DNA of 64,000 nt from Hsuehochloa calcarea. Taxonomy: Eukaryota > Streptophyta > Magnoliopsida > Poales > Poaceae. The notes under the pieces are model-generated. The model saw only the letters and a list, made by a program, of their open reading frames with translations, did not search any database and had not been told where the DNA came from. A program made the position numbers and the translations under genes. This document shows positions 43,974 to 55,829 of this stretch, piece after piece (positions within the stretch are counted from its first letter, which is position 1; each line of letters starts with the position of its first letter). The DNA is taken from assembly GCA_036346395.1 (NCBI GenBank), contig CM070599.1, forward strand, positions 11,585,232 to 11,649,231, written 5' to 3'.

Positions 43974-46316
43974 CAAAGGCAACGAACTCTGCGACGTCTC
44001 GCTTTAAGTTTGGCCACCAAAACTTATTTTTAATATCCTGATACATCTTAGTACTTCTAGGGTGAATCGAATACTTTGAGTCATGGGCTTCCTTCAGAAT
44101 CAGCTGTCTTAATCCATCAATATCCGGTACACAGATACGTCCATTGATCCACAGTATATCCTGATCATCCACGGTGAAGTCTTTAAAGTTTCCTTCTGCC
44201 ATCTTCTTCTTGAGGTCGGCAAACTCAGAATCATTGAGTTAAGCTTCACGAATCTGTTTCTCCAGAGTAGACTGCACTTCCAAACTAGCCACAAATCCTT
44301 CAAAAACAACTTCTAGCTGTAGCTTCTGGAATTCCATTGGAAGTTCCGAGCAAATCTCTTTTGCTTCCATAGCATTGCAGTAGCTCTTACGACTCAGTGC
44401 ATCTGCCACTACATTGGCCTTACCAGGATGGTAATGGATTCCAAGATTATAATCCTTTATTAATTCCAGCCATCTTCTCTGTCTCATATTCAGGTCAGAC
44501 TGGGTGAAAATGTACTTCAGGCTCTTGTGATCCGTATAAACTTCACAGCGATTACCGATGAGGTAATGACGCCAAATCTTCAAAGCATGCACTACGGCAG
44601 CTAATTCTAAATCATGAGTGGGGTAATTCTCCTCATGAGGCCTTAACTGCCTTGACGCGTAAGCGACAGCTCTTCCTTCTTGCATAAGGACACACCCTAA
44701 TCCTTGACGCGAAGCATCACAATAGATATCAAAATTTTATCGATATCCGCAAAACCAAGATCGGGTGAAGTCAAACGTTTCTTCAATTCTTGAAAACTTT
44801 CTTCACAAGCTGGGGTCCAAATATACTTTTTCTCCTTCTTCAACAATTGCGTAAGGGGTTTAGCAATCGTTGAGAATCCTTCAATGAAACGACGATAATA
44901 TCCTGCCATTCCCAAGAAACTACGAATCTGGGTAACAGTCTTGGGTTGCTCCCAATGCAATACTGCTTTTATCTTTCCGGGGTCAACTGCCACTCCTTCG
45001 GCTGTCATCACATGACCGAGGAAATCAACTTTCTTCTTCCAAAAGTCACACTTGCTGAACTTAGCATACAACTGATGTTCTCTGAGCTTCTCTAGGATTA
45101 GTCTTAGGTGTTCAGCATGCTCTTCTTCTGTCTTGGAGTATACCAAAATATCGTCAATGAATACTACCACAAACTTATCCAAGTATTTCATGAATACCTT
45201 GTTCATTATGTTCATGAAATAGGCAGGGGCATTAGTCAGACCAAACGATATGACTAGAAACTCATAATATCCATACCGGGTTGAGAAAGCGGTCTTAGGT
45301 ACATCCTTAGGACAAATCTTCAACTGATGGTAACCTGATCGCAGATCGATCTTGGAGAATCATCCGGCTCCTTTCATCTGGTCGAACAAATCATCAATTC
45401 TAGGCAAATGGTATTTGTTCTTGATGGTGACTTCATTGAGAGAACGATAATCAATGCACATCCTCATGCTTCCATCTTTCTTCTTGATAAACAAAACTGG
45501 TGCTCCCCATGGCGACGAACTAGGTCTTACAAAATCTTTCTCTAGTAGTTCTTCTATCTGCTTCTTCATTTCCACAAGTTCATCGGCTGGCATCCGATAG
45601 GGTCTCTTGGAAATTGGTGCTGTTCTTGGCACTAGATCGATGACAAACTCAATGTCACGGTCCGGTGGCATTCCTGGTAATTCTTCTGGAAATACATCTG
45701 GGTAATCTCTGACTACAGGTACATCTTCCAAGGAAACTGTCTTCAGACTGTTGACTACCAAATGTCCATCACGTACTGATGTGGCTAGAAATTCCACTTT
45801 CTTTCCAGTGATATCTTCTATTGTTACGGCTCTTCGGCCACAATCTAGCACTGCTTTGTGTTTGGATAACCAATCCATACCAAGGATGACATCTATGGTC
45901 TGAGTGTCTAGAACCATTAGGTTGGCTAGAAACTCAACTCCAGCTATGAGTAACCTAGCTCCCAAACATCCCACTTTAGAGCTTAGCTCTGCTCCAGGAG
46001 ATTGGACTAACAGAGTATGCTTAAGATGTATAACTCCCAAATTATTCTTAGTTGTAAAAACTTCAGAAACAAACGAATGCGAAGCTCCAGAATCAAACAG
46101 AATCGATGCAGTCGAATTTACTAGAAACTTACCCAAGATAAATCGGTGCTTCTCGAGCTCCTTCCAGAGTGACGTGGTTGACACGGCCTCTGACAACTGA
46201 TTGCGGTGCTCCTCCGGATTGACTGGTAGCTTGAGAAATTCCTTGATGGTTACTTTGCACTGGTGTCTTGGCTGGTGTGTTCCCAAGGTTGAAGCGTACT
46301 GGTGTGATAGTCCCAT
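43974..46316 (-). pseudogene. Gypsy-2 pol part 1: protease, RT, RNase H, start of integrase
   Basis: Protease ILFDSGASHSFVS has its DSG at 46094-46086. RT follows in the same frame with FIKKKDGSMRMCIDYRSLN (about 45490-45430). A TGA stop at 45359-45357 stands where RT normally continues (FSKIDL). The next frame gives FGLTNAPAYFM and the catalytic FIDDILVYSK (Asp codons about 45155-45150). RNase H has GLGCVLMQEG and YTDHKSLKYIFTQ (44239-44700) after a frameshift. The integrase zinc domain starts with SIHPRSTKMYQDI (about 44075-44040) and is cut at 43974 by the LARD duplication, between the two Cys codons of the zinc site. Confidence 0.9.
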
Positions 46317-46319
46317 TCT

Positions 46320-47360
46320 GCGGACATCGGTTGGCGAAATGCCCTGGCTGACGACAGGTAAATCAAACTCTTGGTATACTCTGTGGGTTGCTTACTGGAT
46401 TGGGGTTGACTAGTGCGGGGTTGCGGAAGTTCTGAGCAACTGGACGAGGTGCTGAAGTTGGTGCAGGTGGTTTGGCAGAATTCTATGGTGAAAAACGGCT
46501 AAACTGCGGTGGAATCATTCTTGCCCTCAGCTGGGGTTGGTGACTTCCTTGCTGAGCCATTCTGCGCTTACGATGATCTTCCAATTCCTTACGCTTATCC
46601 TCAAGAACCAAAGCCTTGTTGATCATTTCCTGGAAATCAGGAAAGGTGCGGGCGATCAAGTTGACTTGAAGTCCAGTGTTCAATCCTTTCAGAAAATGAC
46701 TCTGACGAGCCTTGTCAGTGGCGACATCTTCTGCAGCATATCGAGCAAGTTGAGAGAATTTGTTTAGGTAGTCAGTCACTGACATTCCTCCTTGCTTGAG
46801 AGCACAGAATTTATCTTTCTTAAGATCCATGATTCCTTCCGGCACATGATATCGCTAAAAGCGCCAGAACTCTTTCCAAGTAATGTCTTGCGGCGCCCAT
46901 GCGCAGCACAAAAATTTTCCCACCATTCGGCAAAGAATGCCTTCAATCTGTGAGAGGCGATGTAACTTTCTCATGATCGCTGCATTGAGTGATCGCAGCT
47001 TCTAAATGACACGGCCAATCATCAGCTTCTACTGGTGAGACATGTCCAGAGAAAGTTGGTGGACGGGTTCTCATAAACTCGGCAAACTTGGATGATCCGT
47101 TGTGACCATGAGCAACTGGGGCTCCATTGTGATGCTGATTGTTGTTGTTCTGGTTATTCATAGCTTGCATCTGATTCGTCATGGTGTACATCAGCTGGGT
47201 CTGAGCTGCCATGAATGCTCTAAAATTCTGCAGATCAACTGAAGGTGCTTGTGGTGGAACTGCTTCAGGGTCCGCTCTCGACCTTCTAACACCGAGTATC
47301 GGAACCACTTGCAGCAGCCTTGACGAAGTCCGAACCATCCGTGAATCTTCAGGGTTAGAT
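46320..47360 (-). pseudogene. Gypsy-2 gag with one degraded zinc knuckle
   Basis: A start near 47350 (MVRTSSRLLQ) leads to a Gln/Asn-rich segment (about 47120-47220), then the gag core with FAEFMRTRPPTFSG and VEADDW (about 47010-47090), a frameshift near 46940, DKARQSHFLKGLN (about 46700), and a knuckle CRQPGHFANRC (about 46340-46380) in which the first Cys is lost. Frameshifts near 46850-46940 and 46490 make it non-functional. It is of the same type as the gypsy-1 and gypsy-3 gag. Confidence 0.82.
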
Positions 47361-47757
47361 AAGGTAGCAAGCACAAGATAAGTTGTAGAACTAAGCGGGG
47401 TAGGTAAAACCCAACAACATATTTTAAAAAAACTCAACTGAAGCTCTTATATTAATTAAGGTAATAGTATGGCTTGCAACAAATGCCTAAGGGCCTCTGC
47501 AGCTCATACTTGCACACAAAAATAAGGACGAGCCTAAGCACACAAAACTACCGCCTAAAGGGCGACTCAAGACTTAAGATTGGCTAAACTTGAACAAACT
47601 CGAACAGACTACTCGATTAAATAGCCTCCGTAGCCTTGACGGTGCTCCCGCCTGCTGTAGACCTGAAAGTGAGCTGCCATCCTTGTAGAACCGATCTTGA
47701 TGTCCCGGCTGGTGCATCGAGCAGTGTGTCTCCAAAGTGTACCACTGGTTCCTCCGC

Positions 47758-48336
47758 TCACGCCTCTGCTGGTTCTTCTGGTCCAACCGGTTCATCAGCT
47801 TCTTCTGGGTCTTCCTCTTCAGTGTCTTCGTCGTAATCGTGCTCTCCATAGAGGGTTTCTTCCAGTATGGCGATCCTCTCCTCAGCTCTCTGAAGAGTTT
47901 CGTAGGCACACTCCAGCTCTATAGCGGCTGACTCCAATGATTCCTCCTGAGCAGCGGCGAACTGGGCAAGATGCACAACAGTGGCGTTGCCTTCTCCCTC
48001 CGTAGACGGGTAGCGTGCAACAAGATCCACGTCGGAAGAGCGGGGATGGTAACGGAAAACGGTGTCTCGAAGCTCTCGAGCGTAGATGTTGCAGATCCTC
48101 AGGATTGCTTCAATCCAAACACTCCTTCGAGCTGAGATGTTCAGGGGTTTGCTCGCCTTGGTGTTCTTCCTGGCGTAGACGGTCAAACGGCAAATCACCC
48201 CACGGTCTCGGCCGTTCACGATCCAAGCACTGCCACGGTACATCGGACGATCGAATCCTCCAAGTACTTGTAACAACTTCCAACGTTCAGCGGCAAGTCC
48301 TCCCTTGCGCTCTCCATAGCTCGGAAGGCGAGGCAT
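47758..48336 (-). CDS. Gypsy-2 extra frame upstream of gag (unknown function)
   Basis: This is a 192-codon open frame on the same strand as gag and just after the leader. It starts MPRLPSYGERKGGLAAERW. The first 130 residues look globular with a W/R/Y-rich core (RGSAWIVNGRDRGVICRL). Residues about 140-165 form a short Glu/Leu-rich coiled coil, and the last 30 are strongly acidic (DEDTEEEDPEEADEP). There is no gag, protease or zinc knuckle signature. I recall similar hypothetical proteins from grass genomes but cannot name a family. It stayed open while gag and pol decayed, which could be chance or constraint. A separate gag-like start occurs further on at about 47350. Confidence 0.6.
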   Translation of the reverse strand: MPRLPSYGERKGGLAAERWKLLQVLGGFDRPMYRGSAWIVNGRDRGVICRLTVYARKNTKASKPLNISARRSVWIEAILRICNIYARELRDTVFRYHPRSSDVDLVARYPSTEGEGNATVVHLAQFAAAQEESLESAAIELECAYETLQRAEERIAILEETLYGEHDYDEDTEEEDPEEADEPVGPEEPAEA

Positions 48337-48532
48337 TTGTCAAGACGGACAAGAAGGTAAAAACAGCTTTAAAACAGCGGGGAGAGAAAGAATTTCAGCA
48401 ATAGTTGAGTCAAGAGAGACATAAGATGAGTTAAGGAGTTCAATTAATCTTGCAAGTTAAATTTTTTGCTTTAGAAAATAGTTTGGACTCACTAAGAACG
48501 GCCAATCTAGCTAAGGTCAAGACTTACATCAA
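48337..48532 (-). other. Gypsy-2 untranslated leader
   Basis: About 200 non-coding bases lie between the primer site and the first upstream frame. No other feature is seen. Confidence 0.55.
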
Positions 48533-48547
48533 GATGGCTCGATACCA
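48533..48547 (-). other. Gypsy-2 primer binding site (tRNA-Met-like)
   Basis: The minus strand reads TGGTATCGAGCCATC next to the 5' LTR. It matches the tRNA-Met site TGGTATCAGAGCCA with one base deleted, the same variant class as in gypsy-1 and gypsy-3. Confidence 0.75.
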
Positions 48548-48552
48548 CCTCC

Positions 48553-51500
48553 GCTCGGGACCCAAATATGCAAATCGACCATCCGTATTCTCGCACTAGT
48601 CCAGATCACGCTTAGTGCACACAAAGGTCAACATCGATGAAATATCACATCCATACAACGAATATAAGAATAAACGAGTACTTTGAATAACAAATAACTG
48701 TTGGGACCTTACGGTCGAGTTTTACATTTATTAAGCCATGCAAGGCTGCAATAAAGAAATAAACTGAAGTGGAAACGAAATAAACTCCGGTGGACTCCCA
48801 TCAATTTACCACAGGCAACTGACTGGGATCGAGACCCTAACGATCAACCTTCGTAGAACTCTTCTTCAAAAGCAGGCGATGACTCCTCCACTTCTGTTGA
48901 TTTATTTAGCAAGAGTGAGTACACACCGTACTCGCAAGTCATACCACAGAATGCATTTATACATGATGGCTTATTCCAAAGAGATGGCTTCTATGGTTAT
49001 TTTGCAGAAATACAACATTTGCAATTGAATACAAATAATAGATTGAAAGCATAATTCAAAACAAATAGACAATAATAAGTTAACAATTGATTTCACAAAG
49101 GACACACAGTCTAATCAGGTTATTCACACAGCTGCACAAGTTACCTCACACAGCTGACTCTTCCCATTTGTTTTTATGAAAATCTACCCCTCGTGTGAAA
49201 TTCCCGAGCATGTCCATATCCGAGGACACGTCTATTCCAATAGATTGATTAAACACTCTACAGAGGTTGTACACTTTATCCACACGATACAATCAGTGTA
49301 GCTAGCACTGATCATAACAAAACCTTTCGTAAACTTCATCTCAAGTATTATTACTCCCAGTGTGCTTTACCGTCATACCAACCCAAACACAGCGCTTGGC
49401 ATAACACACACTGTTGGATAGGGAAGCGGCGAACTGTCCCGCGATGTGCCCACATAGTAAGACACCTCTAGCCCATCACAAAGCTTAAAATACAACCTGA
49501 GTAATGATATTGAAAATTCATAACTTACTAAGTTAGGCCCAGCCCATACTAGGCATGTGGTCGTACAATAAGGCCCAGTTCAATGGCGCACAAAGTTAAG
49601 TCCTTAATTGACCAAGGCAAGACTTCCAGTTTTAACCGAAATCACAAAGTTTAAAGCACACAGCTCCACCATTCACACATATCCACCACTTTCCTCAGTC
49701 TAAATCTTTTCCCACCCTGTTGATTAAGTGCAACACATGCCATCAATGAGTAACAACACACAGCACACACAGTTTCATCACACAGTTCCATAATCACTTA
49801 GTCAGGTTTATATTTGCATCTCATATGAAATGATGACTCGCGGCATGGCTATGCAATCTACTCATATCTAACCAACCCACGTTGGTGCTACGATAATACC
49901 AACTAATAATGAATCAACCTAGGGTGACAAAAGATCATGACATACAAATGACAATGTGGATATAACAAATTGGATTAATAACTATCCCAAAAATATTTAA
50001 ATAATTACTTGACATAGAATGCAATACATTGAAACAAAGTATTTTGAAAGCTGGGTTCAATATGATCAAAGGTATAACTTGCCTTGGAATAGATCTAGGT
50101 ATTGGTCTTGGTCTTCAGGAGGTGCTCATTCTTCAACAAAATTTTTCGAAGTATCGACGTCTACTCGCAAACGATACAAAAGAAACAAAAATAAATAAAT
50201 AAATAACAGAGGCAAAACCAACTCCAAAAATCAAATAAAATTCATCATTAAATAGATCTTGATTTTATATGAATGTACAAATTTGAATGGGCTCAATCGG
50301 AGTTCGGATGCAAAAGATATGGGCTTTGGTAAAGCCCTAATTTGGATTTATTGAATTTCTCGAATTATTTTTATAAAGGAAAATCGGATTATTGCGCAAT
50401 GCTTGCGTCAGCCGAGAATTTCCGGAAAAGAAAATAGATTTAAAAAGGAATCTGACATGTAGGCCCCACATGTCGGGCCTCGGGTTCACGCGTGGACCGA
50501 GTGCACCGAACCGAGGAGATCTCGCGCGGTGGATCGAGTCACGCACGCTGCAGGCCGGGCGCCGACCGCACCACGCGGCTGCCACACCAGCACCGAGGCT
50601 GATGCTGGCGCTGAGCTGGATGACAACGGCGGCGGTGGCGCTCGGGACCCGATGGTCACCGGCGAACGGCGGCGATTCGCCGGCGGTGGAGGGTACCAGA
50701 GTGTTCCCGTGCTTATTGCGCACTGGGGTGCTTTACCAAGAGCCGGCAACGACGGCATGCACGGCGGCGAGGAAGAAGCGGCGTGGAGCTTGGTTTTGTT
50801 TCAAGGGTGCTCCGGCGATGCTCCGGCGACGAGGAGGTTCGCCTGAGGTAGCCTGGGACTTGGTGATCACGGTGGTGCAGTCGGTGGAGCAAGGGCGACA
50901 ACGACGGCAGCGCAATTCACCGGAGAAGAAGCTCGGCCGAAAACCCTAAATCTTGATTGCGCGCGCTAGAGCGATCGGGAGACGAGGGTGTTGGCTCGGT
51001 TGCGCGGACTAGGCGATCCTAAGAGAGGTATTTATAGGCCCGGGGGACGCCGGAATTGGAAATCCCCAATTTGGGTCCGAAACGACCGGGATTTTGAAAT
51101 CCCTGAATTTCGGAGATATTTGCCGAGTTCGGGATTGATTCGGTTTGAAACGGATAAGAAATAAACAGAGATACGACAGCGGGGTTGCTGAAGAATCAAG
51201 AACCGAATCGGTTTTGTCGAGCAAGCTTCAAGCTCCAAAGAATGGTCGCGGAAGGCGCGGGCGCGAGGAAGAAGAAAGGCGCGGAGACGAAGACCCTGTG
51301 GTGGTCCCACACGTCAGTGGCAGCGAGGCGTGGCGAGCGAACGAGATCAAGAAAGAGAGCCACGCCAAAGAATCCAACTGAGGAAGGCGGGTTGCGCGCG
51401 TCCGATCGAACGAGGGGCACTCGCCAAGCATCCAACTGACGAGGGCGCCAAGAGGCGATGGTGGGTCGTGGTCGAATAGTGTTGGGCTTCGCCCAAGATC

Positions 51501-51801
51501 GTTCGAGGGATTTAAAATAGATTTTTCTTTTTAATAAATCCAGAAAATGCAAATAGCAATTAAAAAATAGCAAATGATCTTGGAAAAATTATATAAAATT
51601 CCATAAAATATATCCAAGCAAATAGAATCTAAATAAAATAAGTTTGGCCATTGTTGATGTTGGAATTAAGCACGTTAAATTAATTTGTCCTTAAATTCCA
51701 TATTAAGCTTTTAAATTAATATTCAAATAAATCCAAATGGTGAATTTTCTCACTACCACTATTTAAAGGATTTTTAAAGCTCTGAAAATTGGGATGTTAC
51801 A
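48553..51801 (-). repeat. Gypsy-2 5' LTR (right)
   Basis: This copies 27400-30637. Its inner terminus is mutated (GCTCGGGACCC). An AAAT microsatellite near 50188 is one unit longer than in the left copy. Confidence 0.92.
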
Positions 51802-51806
51802 CCAAT
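51802..51806. repeat. Imperfect target duplication CCAAT (right) of gypsy-2
   Basis: This is the partner of 27395-27399 with one mismatch, located directly after the GGATGTTACA end. Confidence 0.6.
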
Positions 51807-51845
51807 GCTGACCGAACCACCATCGGCTCATTCGCCCATATCAGT

Positions 51846-51852
51846 TATATAA
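51846..51852 (+). promoter_or_regulatory. TATA box in the LTR-like fragment
   Basis: TATATAA is followed after about 30 bases by a pyrimidine-rich leader with CTCCCTCTTCCTC, the usual arrangement at a plant transcription start. Activity is not known. Confidence 0.5.
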
Positions 51853-52030
51853 GGCAGCACTGAGCCACGCTCGCAATTCTCCCTCTTCCTCTAGCACTTC
51901 CAGTCACTCCCCGTGCTAACTTCCTCCTTCCCGAGCTCACCATGAGCCAAGGTCGCACCATGCCCGCACGCTGTACTCGCGCTAACCGCCTAAGCTCCCC
52001 ACGCTGCTCCGGCCGTGCACTCGATGAACC

Positions 52031-54700
52031 CTGCACTAATTCAACGGGTTCGTGACTTTCTCCCGTATAAGGCCTCAAAAGGTGACATGCCGAGACTAGC
52101 TTGAAAACTGTTGTTGTAGGAAAACTCGGCAAAAGGCAAGCATTTCTCCCAATTCTTTCCATAGGAGAGGACACAAGCAAGCATGTCCTCCAACACTTGG
52201 TTGACCTTTCGGTCCGACCATCGGTTTGGGGGTGATATGCGTGCTAAATGTGAGACGGTTCCCATAGCCTCTGCAAACACTTCCAAAACTCGGCGGTGAA
52301 AATCGCATCGCGATCCAAACGATCGCCTTCTGTACACCATGCAAGGCATTTATACGGAAATATAGAGGTCCGCTAGTAGACTCACACTAAGGTTTGTCCG
52401 CATCGGTAGAAAATGGGCTACCTTCACAATCGATCGATGACAACCCAGATGGAATCCTTGCCCTTGATGTTCGGGCGGACCGTGATAAAATCCATCCCGA
52501 TCGAATCCCACTTCCATTCAGAATAGGCAAAGGTCAAGCAGCCCCGCCGACGCCGATGCTCACCTTGACACGACGACACACGACGCACTTCGAACGAACT
52601 CGCACTTCCTCTTCATTCGGTCCACCAAAATCTCCGACGGAGATCTTGATACATCTTTGTGGCCCCGGATGAATAGACAAAGGCGAATCATGGGCTTCAT
52701 GGAGAATTAAATTCGCAATTCCATGTCCTTTGGAACCATTAAGGCTGTTCAACCTTACAACACCATGCTCATCCTCTGAGAAGCACTTAGCCGCACTGCT
52801 CTTGATATTTTCCTTGATGCGGCTCACTCCAACATCCGATTGTTGAGCGAGCTTAATCCGATCTACCAAGGTTGGTTGCACAACCAAGGCAATGAGGGAA
52901 CCACGCCAACCAAACCTAAGTTGAGACGCTGAAATTCCTCCAGAGGGTGGGTTGACATCCTCGAGCAACAAGCCATTGCAATGCGCTTATGATCGAGCGC
53001 ATCGGCATCGACATTAGCCTTGCCCGATGATAGTGAATACCCATGTCATAATGTTTGATCAACTCCAACCATCTCTTTGCCCGAGGTTCAGATCCGGTTG
53101 GGTGAACAAATACTTTAGGCTTTTATGATCCGAATACACTTCGCAACGACACCGATTAGGTAATGTCGCCAAATCTTAAGTGCATGAATCACAGCAGCCC
53201 AATTCCAAGTCATGGGTAGGATAGTTGAGTTCATGAGTCCTTAATTGCCTTGATGCATAGGCCACTACCTTGCCTTCTTGCATAAGGACACAACCGAGTC
53301 CTCGCCGAGAAGCATCGCAAAAGATATCGGCCTCGATGGATATCGGAAGAACGAGGACGGAGCGTGGTCAAACGCTTCTTAAGTACTTGGAAACTTTCTC
53401 ACAAGCATCGGACCACAAGAACTTCTTGTCCTTCTTGAGCAACTCCGCCATCGGCCGCGATCTTGGAGAAATTCTCGATAAAACGGCGATAATATCCCGC
53501 TAAACCGAGAAAACTCCGCACTTCTTACCAAGTAGGTCGAACCCATGAAAGAACATCGCCGACCTTGCTAGGGTCAACGGCCACGCCTCCGCCAAAGAAT
53601 ATGACCCAAGAAGGCCACTTCCTTCAACCGTAACGCCGCACTTGCTGAACTTTGCATACAATGATGCTCACGGCTTGCCTAATACAAGCCTCGATGCTCA
53701 TCGTGTTCCTCATCGCCCTTGGAATAGATGAGAATATCATCGATGAAGACCACGACAAACTTATCCAAATACTCCATGAATACCGAATTCATGAGGTTCA
53801 TGAACAAGGCGGAGCATTGGTTGTTTAAATGACATGACGGTATACTCATACAAGTCAGAGCGCAGTAGAGAAAGCCGCCTTTGAATATCCTCGTGTCGAT
53901 CCGAACTTGATGATATCCCATTCTCAAATCAATCTTGGAGAATACTCGAGCTCCAGCTTAATTGATCAAAGAGATCATCAATGCGGGCAATGGATACTTG
54001 TTCTTTATCGCTACCTCATTATGCGGACGGTAATCAACGACATGCGCAAAGTATTGTCCTTCTTCTTTACGAAGATTGCGGACAACCCCACGGAGATGAG
54101 CTAGGGCGATGAAGCCTTTTCTTGAAGCTCATTGTTGCTTCTTCAACTCCACCAATTCGCTCGGTGGCATCCGATAGTGCCTCTTTGAAATCGGGCGACG
54201 GAGCTAACTCAATGACAAACTCGAGGTCTCGAATCGTGGCATTCCCGGAAGAGCTTCCGAAAGACATCAATGAAGTCACGACGGTTGGGACTTCACCAAT
54301 ATCTAGAGCGGGCTTCGCTCAAGCCAAGAGGTGCGGCCTAGCAGCCTGGGCGAAAAGCTTAACCCGCCGCTCAAGGACTAGATAGAAGGACACACTTCGG
54401 GCGCAATCGATTTATCCCTTATGCCGAGACAACCAATCCATACCAAGAATTACATCTAGACTTGCTGAATGGAGGAGGATAAGATTCGCAAGAATCTCAC
54501 TCTCGATCTCGATTGAACATCCCTACACTCAGATTCACTCTCAACTCCAAACCCGAGAGCGAATGAGCAATGGGATCAACAATGGAGTAAAGAGGAGCTC
54601 ACTAATAGCAAGAAAAGATTCGTAAATAAAGAATGAGATGCTCCCGAATCAAACAAAACAAGAGCTGAATGAGAGTTAACAGAAGCGCACCCAAAGACGA
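52031..54700 (-). pseudogene. Gypsy-3 pol, broken and truncated in integrase
   Basis: Protease LFDSGASHS has its Asp codon at 54650-54648. RT remnants run from about 54200, with RMGYHQVRI (about 53925) and FIDDILIYSK (Asp about 53741). RNase H has GLGCVLMQEGKVVAYASRQL (about 53310-53250). The integrase zinc domain has CVVCRRVK (about 52570), and the core ends with FSYNNSFQASLGMSPFEALY (about 52110-52050). Similarity ends at about 52031. Frameshifts occur every 50-150 bases, so no long frame survives. Confidence 0.85.
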
Positions 54701-54819
54701 CGCCGGGTGCCTCCCGTGCCTCCTCCGCCGAGATGAGGTTGACGCGAACACTACCCACGCCTTGGGTAGCGTGGACTATCTTCGTGTCCCGCGAAGAACC
54801 ACCTCCTGCCCGCCCTCCA

Positions 54820-55828
54820 TTAGGACGAGGGGTCGCCTCGCCTTCTTGGGGCAATTATTTGCATAATGCCCTTGTCGCTGCGTAATAGCGTGTGACATCC
54901 GCACTGCGCGAGGCCTCCTGGCTGACTCGCAGGTGCACGTGATTGGGGCACGGCCTGTGAAGGACGAGGGGCAGGTGCCGACGACCTCGGGGGTGCCAAG
55001 GTCAAGACGGACCCCGGACCGCCAACACGAACGAAAAGAGCCGGCTGTCGGCCGACTTGTGGGCCTCCCACTTGCGCTATGGAATCCACAAGTGCTCTCC
55101 CCGCGTGCTCAGCGACGATGGCCTTGTCCACCAAGGCCTGGAAATCAGGGAAGTCAACGATAGATAGCTTGTCTTGAAGCTCCTCAGACAAACCATCCTT
55201 GAACTTCTCTTGCTTGGCCTCATCGGGCCACCTCTTCCGAGCATAACGAGCCAAATGGTTGAACTCGCATGTGTACTCCGGGATCGAACGACGCCTTGCT
55301 CGAGCGACAAGAATTCTTCTTCACCTTCATCGCCGGAAGGAATATGAGAGCGGCGGAAGGCGACGAACTCCTCCCAAGTGACGGTGTGACCGTCTCTACC
55401 GCATGGCGAAAGCTCTCCCACTAAGACAAAGCCGCACCTCCACCGGTGCGATGCGAATAGCGCCTTCTCGTGCTCTCGCATCGCGCTATGCGGCTTGCGC
55501 CAACCGCACGGCCAATCGTCTCGCGGCTAAGCGGTCCTCGGACTGAGAACGAGGGGCCGAAAAGCGAAGAAACTCCGCGAGTCCCCACGCGCCGATGACC
55601 ACTCCCTTGCCCGGATCCCGATGCACCTGTAAGGGCGGAAGTGTTATGCGCGATGACGCCCGTAAGAACCTCCCGCCCTCTCGCACGGTTGCGCTCGACC
55701 AAGAAGGACCTCGCCATGGTCTGAGGAGGAGGAAGATCTCGTCCGACCACCGATCGGCCTTGGCCGCTACGAAAAGGCCCGCCATCCTGTTACAAGAAAC
55801 TTGGGTTAAAACTAGACTCAAAGATTAA
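54820..55828 (-). pseudogene. Gypsy-3 gag
   Basis: A start near 55795 (MAGLFVAAKADRWSDE) is followed by a frameshifted gag core with VTWEEFVAFRRSHIPSG (about 55380-55330), KQEKFKDGLSEELQDKL (about 55210-55160) and a Pro/Ala/Ser-rich tail. A zinc knuckle remnant GHYANNC lies near 54860 in another frame. At least four frameshifts are present. Confidence 0.78.
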
Positions 55829-55829
55829 A

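Larger units (their letters stand above)
27400..51801 (-). mobile_element. Gypsy-2: Ty3/gypsy chromovirus-like element, split by the LARD
   Basis: It spans 24.4 kb, of which about 12.2 kb is its own. LTRs are 3238 and 3249 bp. Gene order on the minus strand is an extra upstream frame, gag, protease, RT, RNase H, integrase, chromodomain-like end. The LARD at 31812-43968 interrupts integrase. The LTRs differ visibly (small indels throughout), so it is older than the LARD, as the nesting requires. Confidence 0.93.
51802..52030 (+). repeat. Gypsy-type LTR fragment, right part, with TATA box
   Basis: This is the sequence on the other side of the gypsy-2 insertion. It carries TATATAA (51846-51852) and then a CT-rich leader-like stretch. 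It ends at an uncertain junction near 52030, where minus-strand integrase similarity of gypsy-3 begins. Confidence 0.45.

Noticed and set aside
47636..47931. Plus-strand frames opposite the gypsy-2 upstream frame
   Set aside because: They are Ser/Gly and Leu/Phe-rich shadows of the acidic tail coded on the minus strand.
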